Shown piece by piece: positions 1-6,298 of a stretch of 6,298 nt of DNA. The stretch is from an uncultured Mesorhizobium sp. GTDB taxonomy: Bacteria; Pseudomonadota; Alphaproteobacteria; Rhizobiales; Rhizobiaceae. Both the position numbers and the translations under genes were made by a program. The notes under the pieces are model-generated. The model worked only from the letters and a program-made list of their open reading frames with translations. It was not told the DNA's origin and ran no database searches. The stretch covers positions 1 through 6,298 of the forward strand of contig CATMOC010000231.1 in the NCBI GenBank assembly GCA_950071955.1. Reading direction: 5' to 3'. How positions within the stretch are numbered: the first letter of the stretch is position 1; each line of letters begins with the position of its first letter.

Positions 1-411
1 GGGGAGCCTGTCCATCAGCGTCTGTGAGCCTTCGTTGTGCAGTCCGCGCCGGCCCATGTCGATCGCCTCGATCTGCGAGGGAGTCGAGGAACGGATTGCG
101 TCGTAGTAGCTCTCGCAGATCATGAAGTAGTCCTTCACGATGCGCCGGAACGGGGTCAGCGACAGGATGTGGGTCACCACCGGCGCGCCGTCCTCGCGGC
201 TGATGGCGAAGACGAGCCGCGAATCGGAGAGCGAGAGCTTCAGCCGGTAGGGTCCGTCGCCCTCGTCCCCAACGGGACGGAAGCTGTTCTCCTCGATGAG
301 ATCGAATATGGCGACCGCGCGCTCGTGCTCGACGTCCGGCGTGGAGCGGCCGATCGTCTCGTCCAGTTCGACGTCGATCAGCGTCTGCTTGCGATCGCGG
401 TCCTGCGCCAC
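1..411 (-). CDS. UPF0262 family protein (3' end cut by window edge)
   Basis: The first 137 residues of a UPF0262 protein, a conserved alphaproteobacterial family of about 160 residues with no established function; roughly 20 C-terminal residues lie beyond base 1. Recognisable family stretches are [20 protein letters not shown] (residues 15-34), [17 protein letters not shown] (80-96), [20 protein letters not shown] (102-121) and [12 protein letters not shown] (125-136). The start is fixed as GTG at 411-409: the hisD stop TAA lies in the same frame at 423-421 and only GAG, GCG and CGG separate them. A GAGG ribosome-binding site lies 5 bases before the GTG. No signal peptide or membrane segment is visible, so it is probably cytoplasmic. 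The 9-base gap to hisD implies co-transcription. Family identity is confident; the role is unknown. Confidence 0.93.
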   Translation of the reverse strand, partial: MAQDRDRKQTLIDVELDETIGRSTPDVEHERAVAIFDLIEENSFRPVGDEGDGPYRLKLSLSDSRLVFAISREDGAPVVTHILSLTPFRRIVKDYFMICESYYDAIRSSTPSQIEAIDMGRRGLHNEGSQTLMDRLP

Positions 412-420
412 CCGCGCCTC

Positions 421-1713
421 TTACATGTTGAGCCGGATCGTCACGGAACGCGCATGGGCGGCGAGACCTTCCGCCTCTGCGAGCGCGACGGCCGCGGGCG
501 CCAGCATGCGCAACTGGTCGGGTCCGAGCTTCAGGATCGAGGTCCGCTTGACGAAATCGAGCACCGAGAGCCCCGACGAAAAGCGCGCCGAACGTGCCGT
601 CGGCAAAACGTGGTTCGAGCCTCCGACATAGTCGCCGATGACTTCGGGCGTATGGCGGCCGATGAAGATGGCGCCCGCGTTGCGGATGCGGTGGGCGAAA
701 TCCTCCGCCGCGTCGAAGGCGAGTTCGAGGTGCTCCGGCGCGATCCGGTCGGCGAGCGGGATGGCGGCCTCCAGGTCCGGTACGACGATCAGCGCTCCGA
801 AGTCGCGCCAACTCGCCGACGCGGTTTCCGCACGCGGCAGCGCCTGGAGCTGTCTCTCCACCGCCGCCGCGACGGCCTTGGCGAAACCGGCATCGTTCGT
901 GATCAGGATCGACTGAGCGGCGGTGTCGTGCTCGGCTTGCGCCAGGAGGTCCGCGGCAATCCAATCGGGATCGTTATCGCCGTCGGCAATCACCAGTACC
1001 TCGGACGGGCCGGCGATCATGTCGATGCCGACGGTCCCGAAGACCTGCCGCTTCGCCGCCGCGACATAGGCGTTTCCCGGGCCGACGATCTTGACCACCG
1101 GGCGGATGGTCTGCGTGCCATGCGCGAGTGCGGCGACTGCCTGCGCTCCGCCGACGCGGTAGATCTCGGACACGCCTGCGAGCCGCGCGGCGACCAGCAC
1201 CAGCGGATTGAGAATGCCGTCGGGCGCGGGCACCGCGATCACGATGCGCTCCACCCCCGCGACTTTCGCCGGCACGGCGTTCATCAGCACCGAACTCGGA
1301 TAGCTGGCCGTGCCGCCCGGCACGTAGAGCCCCACCGATTCGATCGCCGTCCAGCGGGACCCCAGTTCGACCCCGATTGCGTCGCTGTAGCGGTCGTCGA
1401 CGGGCTTCTGGCGTTCGTGGTGCGAGGCGATCCGGTCGCGCGCGAGCGTGAGCGCCTCGACGGTACGCGGATCCGCGCCTGCGACCGCCGCCTCGATCTC
1501 GTCGGAGGGGACCGCGAGTTCGTCCGCGGAAAAGGCGTTCCTGTCGAAGTGGTTGGTGTATTCCACCAGCGCCCTGTCGCCCTCCGCGCGCACCCGGGCG
1601 ATGATCTCGCGTACGGTCTGGTCGACGTCCTCCGACACCTCGCGCTTCGACGCGAGCAGGGCCGCGAAGCGGGCTTCGAAGTCCGGCGCGTCGTGATGCA
1701 GCGTCAGGGCCAT
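421..1713 (-). CDS. hisD: histidinol dehydrogenase
   Basis: Cytoplasmic zinc enzyme that oxidises L-histidinol to L-histidine in two NAD-dependent steps, the end of histidine biosynthesis. The 430-residue product matches the usual family length (about 430-435). The family signature is present: IDMIAGPSEVLVIADG (230-245) followed by ADLLAQAEHD (254-263). By analogy with the E. coli enzyme, zinc ligands would be Q259, H262, D361 (GDYVGGSNHVLPT) and H420, and the catalytic Glu/His pair E327-H328 (IAPEHLELA). VGLYVPGGTASYPSSVLM (127-144) is also typical. The frame stays open to an ATG at 1815, but those extra 34 residues overlap the DUF2948 gene in another frame and are not family-like, so ATG 1713 (MALTLHH) is chosen. 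It lies 4 bases after the DUF2948 stop and 9 bases before UPF0262, pointing to translation from one mRNA away from a classic his operon. All key residues appear intact. Confidence 0.98.
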   Translation of the reverse strand: MALTLHHDAPDFEARFAALLASKREVSEDVDQTVREIIARVRAEGDRALVEYTNHFDRNAFSADELAVPSDEIEAAVAGADPRTVEALTLARDRIASHHERQKPVDDRYSDAIGVELGSRWTAIESVGLYVPGGTASYPSSVLMNAVPAKVAGVERIVIAVPAPDGILNPLVLVAARLAGVSEIYRVGGAQAVAALAHGTQTIRPVVKIVGPGNAYVAAAKRQVFGTVGIDMIAGPSEVLVIADGDNDPDWIAADLLAQAEHDTAAQSILITNDAGFAKAVAAAVERQLQALPRAETASASWRDFGALIVVPDLEAAIPLADRIAPEHLELAFDAAEDFAHRIRNAGAIFIGRHTPEVIGDYVGGSNHVLPTARSARFSSGLSVLDFVKRTSILKLGPDQLRMLAPAAVALAEAEGLAAHARSVTIRLNM

Positions 1714-1717
1714 CGGC

Positions 1718-2152
1718 CTACACCCGGTGCGCCGGACGGGAGGTTGCCTCCCAGGCTCCGCCCACATCCGCGAGCCTCGCCTCGATGCATTCCACATCGA
1801 GACGGATGGTGGCATCTCCCGAAAACAGGAGGTCGACGAATCCGGCCGGAGCTTCGGTGGCGGTAAACTCGATCGCGAGAAGCGACAGCACCTCGTCCGG
1901 CTTGTTCCGGTCGATGCCGGCGGTCCTGATCCCCATCACGCGGTCGAAATGCAGGACGCTGCGGCGGCGTTCGTCGTGCCTGCGGAACAAGCGGCGAGGC
2001 GCCTCCCAGACGAAGCGGTTCATCGCCAGGACTATGCGCTTCTCGGCCGGTCGGTAGTCGATGTCGGCCACGCGCAGGACGGCGTCCTGCACGTGTGCGG
2101 AGACGACCCGAAGGTCTTCATCGTCGAGGGCCAGCAGTTTCAGCGGCGGCAT
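1718..2152 (-). CDS. DUF2948 family protein
   Basis: A 144-residue protein of the DUF2948 family, which in many alphaproteobacteria sits between murA and hisD. It opens with LKLLALDDEDLRVVSAHVQD (residues 4-23), then DYRPAEKRIVLAMNRFVWE (32-50), RRSVLHFDRVMGI (63-75) and LLAIEFTATEAPAG (91-104), and closes with the conserved RLDVECIEARLADVGGAWEA (117-136). There is no signal peptide or transmembrane segment, so it is predicted to be cytoplasmic. No catalytic motif is recognisable and I do not propose an activity. The ATG at 2152 is preceded by only a weak ribosome-binding site. The stop codon is 4 bases from the hisD start, suggesting translational coupling. Family assignment rests on these motifs plus gene position. 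Confidence 0.88.
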   Translation of the reverse strand: MPPLKLLALDDEDLRVVSAHVQDAVLRVADIDYRPAEKRIVLAMNRFVWEAPRRLFRRHDERRRSVLHFDRVMGIRTAGIDRNKPDEVLSLLAIEFTATEAPAGFVDLLFSGDATIRLDVECIEARLADVGGAWEATSRPAHRV

Positions 2153-2207
2153 TGGGCTGCTCGGATCCGGTGCGGTTCGGCGTCGGGCCTGTGTTAGGGG
2201 CTATCGG

Positions 2208-2245
2208 CTGACAGCGCAATGCAGCAAACAGCCCGGCGCTGTCAG
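2208..2245. repeat. perfect 10-bp inverted repeat between murA and the DUF2948 gene
   Basis: The arms CTGACAGCGC (2208-2217) and GCGCTGTCAG (2236-2245) are exact reverse complements separated by 18 bases. The repeat starts 13 bases past the murA stop. Read as minus-strand RNA it forms a stable stem-loop in the murA-DUF2948 spacer, but no run of U follows, so it is not a canonical intrinsic terminator. It could be a partial terminator, an RNA-processing or stability hairpin, or a copy of a small dispersed palindrome. The symmetry is seen directly; the role is inference. Confidence 0.6.
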
Positions 2246-2257
2246 GTTCCGTGACGC

Positions 2258-3547
<1,290 letters not shown>

Positions 3548-3618
3548 GAAAACCCTTTTCCGGCCGAGAAGCCGTTCGCGCGTGGAATGGTTGGCCGGCT
3601 CACCGCCGGAACCGGCAG

Positions 3619-3647
3619 CTCCTAGAGCAATGCCGGGCTTCGTTCAA
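3619..3647 (-). promoter_or_regulatory. murA: possible murA promoter (weak)
   Basis: On the minus strand TTGAAC (3647-3642) is followed after 17 bases by TAGGAG (3624-3619), about 70 bases upstream of the murA ATG. The -35-like element is reasonable but the -10-like element is poor, so this is only a candidate. murA may instead be read through from the small gene upstream. Confidence 0.22.
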
Positions 3648-3682
3648 GGTTGACGGGTCCCCGCATCCGTCCTGCCCATCAA

Positions 3683-3703
3683 AGCGGCGGAAATCTGGCC
3701 GCT
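3683..3703 (-). terminator. small stem-loop at the stop codon of the basic protein gene (weak terminator or attenuator)
   Basis: On the minus strand AGCGGC (starting at the last base of the TGA stop) pairs perfectly with GCCGCT across a 9-base loop, and is followed by TTG rather than a clear T-run. Six base pairs without a proper T-tract make this a marginal terminator; it might partly uncouple murA from the small gene. The pairing is seen directly, the function is inferred. Confidence 0.25.
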
Positions 3704-3894
3704 CATTCCGGCTCGCCGTCGGTTCTCGCGTCGATTCCCTGCCTCTGATCGGCCTCGCCGGCCCGGCGCGCCCTCGACTGCTGCTTGCGCCGCTGCAAAT
3801 TGGCGCGCAGCTGCTCTGCGAGCCGCGCCTTGCGCGCAGCCTCGGTACGGCTCTCCAGAGCCGGTTTCCCGCTGTTTCCGCCGTTCCGGGCCAT
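3703..3894 (-). CDS. small basic conserved hypothetical protein upstream of murA
   Basis: A 63-residue protein rich in Arg, Lys, Ala and Gln. Its core, RTEAARKARLAEQLRANLQR (residues 16-35) followed by RKQQSRARR, reads as a charged amphipathic helix. From memory, small proteins with a very similar 'RLAEALRANLxRRKxQARA' core are common just upstream of murA in Sphingomonadales, which is why I call this a gene and not a chance frame. No signal peptide, cysteine pair or membrane segment is present. Both termini look disordered: the N-terminus is Gly/Asn-rich and the C-terminus acidic. The ATG at 3894 follows a modest GGGGA site. The function is unknown; the strongly basic helix would suit RNA, DNA or ribosome binding, but that is speculation. 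Longer overlapping frames on this strand have no family resemblance. Confidence 0.72.
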   Translation of the reverse strand: MARNGGNSGKPALESRTEAARKARLAEQLRANLQRRKQQSRARRAGEADQRQGIDARTDGEPE

Positions 3895-3989
3895 GCCGTC
3901 CGATCCCCGATCCGCTTCCGTCCCAACATGCCATACTTCGCTTGCGCTTCGAAGTCCGATATGTCAGAAGACCGCCGCATCCGAGGCAC

Positions 3990-4064
<75 letters not shown>

Positions 4065-4412
4065 TCGTTTTCTCCCGTGAAATAGACGACCACGAGCCTC
4101 CTTGGCGCCTGCCCCGTTCGTACGTTACGTGTCGGCTGGGGATTGTTCCGCAGGATTTCAGCATATCGACGCCGGGCGACCGCGAGGTATAGAGGGGTAG
4201 GTCGCTTGACGCGAATCGCCTGCATCGGGGCGAGACGGCACTGATCGCGAAAACAAACTTCCAATCATGTCTTGAGCCTGCCTGTGGCAACCGAAGGCGC
4301 GGCGTCCGCCGGTCACGCTCCACTCACGCATCCGTGTTGAAGCCATCTTCCCGACTTGCCCGTTGACCCTGTGACCAGGGACGAAACAACTGCAAGGAAA
4401 AGGAAAATTCCA
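4065..4412. other. 348-base intergenic region, no convincing gene
   Basis: Between tRNA-Thr and the secreted protein gene. Open frames here on either strand lack family-like sequence, and those running into the tRNA are antisense artefacts. A short dyad CCCTG-TGAC-CAGGG (4367-4380) lies about 33 bases upstream of the next ATG and could be an operator, but the arms are only 5 bp. TTGACC (4363-4368) would serve as a -35 element, but the -10 position 17 bases on (ACAACT) is poor. No second copy of the tRNA 3' end, which would mark an integrated element, is present in the window. Confidence 0.5.
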
Positions 4413-4841
4413 ATGATGAAATATCTGACCGCCGCCGCGCTCATCGCGGTATCAGGCACCGCGATCGCCCAGAACTCGAACAACAACGGTGATGGAACCG
4501 CCGCGCCGAAGATCGACGCGACGAGCGCGATGATCGAAGGAAACAAGATCACGAACGTTTCCGCTTCGATCGATAAGCCCGGCTACATCGTCATACACAG
4601 CGAGGGTGCGGGCGCTCCTCCAGCTTCTCTGGGACACCTGCGCCTGGAGCCGGGTATGACGGGCGATCTCAGCATCGAGGCAGACGGCCCGCTGGATCCA
4701 GCGACCAATCTTACGTTGATGCTGCACTACGAGACCAACGACAATGATACGTACGATTTCGGTCCCGGCATGACCGATGTCGACACGCCGGTCTCCGTCG
4801 GCGACGCCGTCATCAGCGTTCCGGTGAAGGCCGGCATGTAG
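4413..4841 (+). CDS. secreted DUF7282-like protein
   Basis: A 142-residue exported protein. Residues 1-19 form a Sec signal peptide: MMKY, a hydrophobic stretch, then AIA before the predicted cleavage ahead of Gln20. A short Asn/Gly-rich linker (about 20-32) leads to one beta-rich domain with GYIVIHSEG (57-65), LGHLRLEPGMTG (73-84), LTLMLHYETNDNDTYDFG (100-117) and a final strand VISVPVKAG. This order (a 'GY/F-V-IH' strand, an 'L.PG' turn, then 'LH.DTN.N..YDF') is what I associate with DUF7282, best known from haloarchaeal surface proteins. Function is unknown; the Asp/Asn-rich 'ETNDNDTYDF' could bind a cation, which is inference. The frame continues upstream to 4356, but ATGATG at 4413-4418 behind AAGGAAAAGGA is the natural start. 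A strong terminator follows, so it is probably monocistronic. Confidence 0.85.
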   Translation: MMKYLTAAALIAVSGTAIAQNSNNNGDGTAAPKIDATSAMIEGNKITNVSASIDKPGYIVIHSEGAGAPPASLGHLRLEPGMTGDLSIEADGPLDPATNLTLMLHYETNDNDTYDFGPGMTDVDTPVSVGDAVISVPVKAGM

Positions 4842-4900
4842 TGAACTGGCCGACGCGAAGCGCGCGCTACGGCGCCCGCCTTCTTCTCGGCACGAATTCG

Positions 4901-4940
4901 CAGCCCCGCCTGGCAACTGTCGGCGGGGCTGTATCCGTTT
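4901..4940 (+). terminator. Rho-independent terminator after the secreted protein gene
   Basis: CAGCCCCGCC (4901-4910) pairs perfectly with GGCGGGGCTG (4922-4931) across an 11-base loop, giving a 10-bp GC-rich stem about 60 bases past the stop codon. It is followed by TATCCGTTT, an imperfect T-tract. The opposite orientation lacks a T-tract, so it should act mainly on plus-strand transcription. Confidence 0.72.
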
Positions 4941-4979
4941 CGAAATAAGGTGCGGATCGGACCGCGAGGAGATTCCCGG

Positions 4980-5195
4980 TCAGAACCTGACCGACAGCGT
5001 CGCCGACAGGGCATGCCCCATGGTGTCGGACGTGATGGTCCTGCTGAAAGGAAAGCCCACACCGCCGGGCCCGATCGGGTCCGCGAATATCAGCTTCCTC
5101 TCGCCCCCGATCAGCGCGAAATAATCGAGCCCCAGTGAGACCTTCTCGGTCATGGTGAGAGGAACGGCCAAGTCGTCGCCGATCGCTACCCGCCC
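4980..5195 (-). pseudogene. 3' remnant of an outer-membrane beta-barrel (porin-like) gene
   Basis: About 71 codons on the minus strand read like the last beta-hairpin of an outer-membrane barrel: a strand MTEKVSLGLDYFALIG, a Gly/Pro-rich loop, then TMGHALSATLSVRF ending on Phe at the stop, the classic C-terminal signal recognised by the BAM assembly machinery. Third codon positions are G/C-rich through this part. The frame stays open back to an ATG at 5393, but upstream of about 5195-5205 it switches to AT-rich codons (CAA ATT TTA) and non-barrel sequence that is antisense to the promoter and start of the neighbouring glucan gene. No signal peptide or further strands are found. I therefore read it as the tail of a gene whose 5' part was deleted. 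The exact break point and family are uncertain; an intact 137-residue protein is the less likely alternative. Confidence 0.55.
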
Positions 5196-5250
5196 TAAAA
5201 TTTGCCTACTTTCGCTCCTTCTACCGGACCGAGGACCTGACGAACGACAG

Positions 5251-5275
5251 GGAACAATTTTCCTTCCGCTGCGTT
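5251..5275 (+). promoter_or_regulatory. putative EcfG (general stress sigma factor) promoter
   Basis: GGAAC (5251-5255), a 16-base spacer, then CGTT (5272-5275) exactly matches the alphaproteobacterial EcfG promoter pattern GGAAC-N16/17-CGTT used by the PhyR-NepR-EcfG general stress response. It is intergenic, in the correct orientation, and about 80 bases upstream of the GTG start of the glucan biosynthesis gene, predicting a leader of roughly 70-75 bases. No better housekeeping promoter is evident in the same gap. Confidence 0.62.
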
Positions 5276-5355
5276 TGTCCCGCGCCGCAACAATCCCGTA
5301 GTGCGTCGCAACAAAAACCTCTAGACATAGGACATCCGGCTGAGGGTGCGAAATC

Positions 5356-6298
5356 GTGGTGATTGATAGGCGTGCGTTCATTGGCTCCGTCATTGCGGGA
5401 GCCGTCGCCGGAAGAGGATTGTCAAGCGAGGCCTTCGCGCAACAGCAGCCGGAGGATTCCGCAGCCGCGAACTTCTCGTTCGACCAGGTCGTGGCCGAGG
5501 CGAAGCGGCTTGCGTCCGTCGCCTATGAGCCGCCGCCGGATACGCTTCCAAGCTTCTACGAGGACCTCAGCTACGATCAGTATCGGACGATCTGGTTCGA
5601 TCCGAAGGCGGCGATATGGTCTGACGCGCCGACCGATTTCCGGCTCGATTTGTTCCATCCAGGCTTCCTCTACAAGCACCCGGTCTCGATTTCGCTGGTC
5701 TCGGATGGCAAGGCCGTGGAGCTCCCCTTCTCGGCGGATCTGTTCGAATACGGGGAACCCGAGCTGCGGCCCCAGAACACCGAAGGAATGGGTTTCGCAG
5801 GGTTCAGGGCACGCTATCCCATCAACTCTCCCGAAGCACATCAGGAGTTCCTGGTGTTTCTCGGCGCCAGCTATTTCCGAGCCGTTGCTCGCAACCAGGT
5901 CTATGGCCTGTCCGCGCGCGGGCTGGCGATCGACACGGGCGAAATGAGCGGCGAGGAGTTCCCGGCTTTTCGTCGATTCTGGATCGAGCAGCCCGGTCCC
6001 GGTGACGACACTCTCGTCATCAACGCCCTGCTCGACAGCAACTCTGTCGCGGGCGCGTACCGGTTTGCTGTCACTCCCGGCGCCGAAACGACCACCGAAG
6101 TGACATCGGAGCTTTTCTTTCGGCGAAGTTCGATGAAGGTCGGGCTCGCGCCTTTGACTTCGATGTTCATGTTCGGCGGAATAAATCGCGGCGCTTTCGA
6201 CGACTATCGCCGCGCGGTCCACGACACGGAAGGCCTCCAGATGCTGACTGGCATGGGCGAATGGATCTGGCGGCCGCTCGACAATCCTGCACAACTCC
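5356..6298 (+). CDS. periplasmic glucan biosynthesis protein, OpgG/OpgD (MdoG) family, 3' end beyond window
   Basis: The first 314 codons of a protein needed for osmoregulated periplasmic glucans; full-length members have about 510-550 residues. E. coli OpgD has been shown to be a beta-1,2-glucanase (GH186). Residues 1-28 are a twin-arginine (Tat) signal: DRRAFIGS, a hydrophobic stretch, then AFA before QQQ, as in OpgD rather than Sec-exported OpgG. Family sequence follows: FSFDQVVAEAKRLA (40-53), YDQYRTIWFDPKAAIW, VGLAPLTSMFMFGG (262-275), AVHDTEGLQMLTGMGEWIWR (287-306). An in-frame TGA at 5341 leaves only GTG 5356 or GTG 5359 as starts; GAGGG (5342-5346) lies 9 bases before the first. A putative EcfG promoter lies upstream. 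The gene was easy to miss because it lacks an ATG start and runs off the edge. OpgG and OpgD are not separable from this half, so no symbol is given; a partner opgH is expected nearby. Confidence 0.93.
   Translation, partial: MVIDRRAFIGSVIAGAVAGRGLSSEAFAQQQPEDSAAANFSFDQVVAEAKRLASVAYEPPPDTLPSFYEDLSYDQYRTIWFDPKAAIWSDAPTDFRLDLFHPGFLYKHPVSISLVSDGKAVELPFSADLFEYGEPELRPQNTEGMGFAGFRARYPINSPEAHQEFLVFLGASYFRAVARNQVYGLSARGLAIDTGEMSGEEFPAFRRFWIEQPGPGDDTLVINALLDSNSVAGAYRFAVTPGAETTTEVTSELFFRRSSMKVGLAPLTSMFMFGGINRGAFDDYRRAVHDTEGLQMLTGMGEWIWRPLDNPAQL

Noticed and set aside
37..1866. 609-codon plus-strand open frame
   Set aside because: It lies opposite hisD and UPF0262, both of which have intact family motifs. 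The translation is Arg/Asp/Val-rich, typical of antisense frames in high-GC DNA, with no recognisable domain.
3644..3934. 96-codon minus-strand frame overlapping the small basic protein gene
   Set aside because: It is in a different frame; the translation (runs of Arg, Gly and Ala) lacks the conserved RLAEQLRANLQRRK core that supports the 63-residue product.
4129..4154. Possible minus-strand EcfG box (GGAAC opposite GTTCC near 4145)
   Set aside because: No CGTT lies at the required 16-17 base spacing, and nothing suitable lies downstream on that strand except the antisense of the tRNA.
4452..4916. 154-codon minus-strand open frame
   Set aside because: It is antisense to the secreted protein gene and its terminator, with no recognisable motif.
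5363..5947. 194-codon plus-strand frame starting at ATG-like context
   Set aside because: It is the out-of-frame Ser/Arg-rich shadow of the glucan biosynthesis gene that starts at GTG 5356.
5422..6294. 290-codon minus-strand open frame
   Set aside because: It is antisense to the OpgG/OpgD-family gene, whose reading frame shows clear family motifs throughout.

Overview
The window looks like the chromosome of an alphaproteobacterium, most likely in the Sphingomonadales (Sphingomonas/Erythrobacter relatives). Three things point there: a high-GC base composition with G/C-rich third codon positions; the minus-strand gene order small basic protein - murA - DUF2948 - hisD - UPF0262, which is a familiar alphaproteobacterial block; and an apparent EcfG-type general-stress promoter (GGAAC-N16-CGTT). 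The lineage is inferred from gene content, not from a marker gene.

Positions 1-3894 hold a leftward (minus-strand) cluster. In transcription order it reads: a 63-residue lysine/arginine-rich small protein (3894-3703), murA for the first committed step of peptidoglycan synthesis (3547-2258), a DUF2948 protein (2152-1718), hisD for the last two steps of histidine synthesis (1713-421), and a UPF0262 protein (from 411, running off the left edge). DUF2948, hisD and UPF0262 are separated by only 4 and 9 bases and are probably co-transcribed. The 105-base gap between murA and DUF2948 carries a perfect 10-bp inverted repeat.

A tRNA-Thr(GGT) gene (3990-4064, plus strand, encoded CCA) marks the switch of strand and of character. 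To its right the content looks less conserved. There is a 348-base stretch with no convincing gene, then a small secreted protein resembling DUF7282 (4413-4841, plus) followed by a strong hairpin terminator. Next comes a minus-strand 3' remnant of an outer-membrane beta-barrel gene (4980 to about 5195).

The right end (5356-6298, plus) is the first ~314 codons of an OpgG/OpgD-family periplasmic glucan biosynthesis protein. It starts at GTG, carries a twin-arginine signal and is cut by the window edge. The EcfG-type promoter at 5251-5275 sits about 80 bases upstream of this start and suggests that periplasmic glucan production belongs to the general stress response here.

I see no CRISPR array, insertion sequence or complete mobile element. 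The most informative non-routine signals are the putative stress promoter of the glucan gene, the beta-barrel remnant, the inverted repeat inside the murA-hisD cluster, and the two small proteins.
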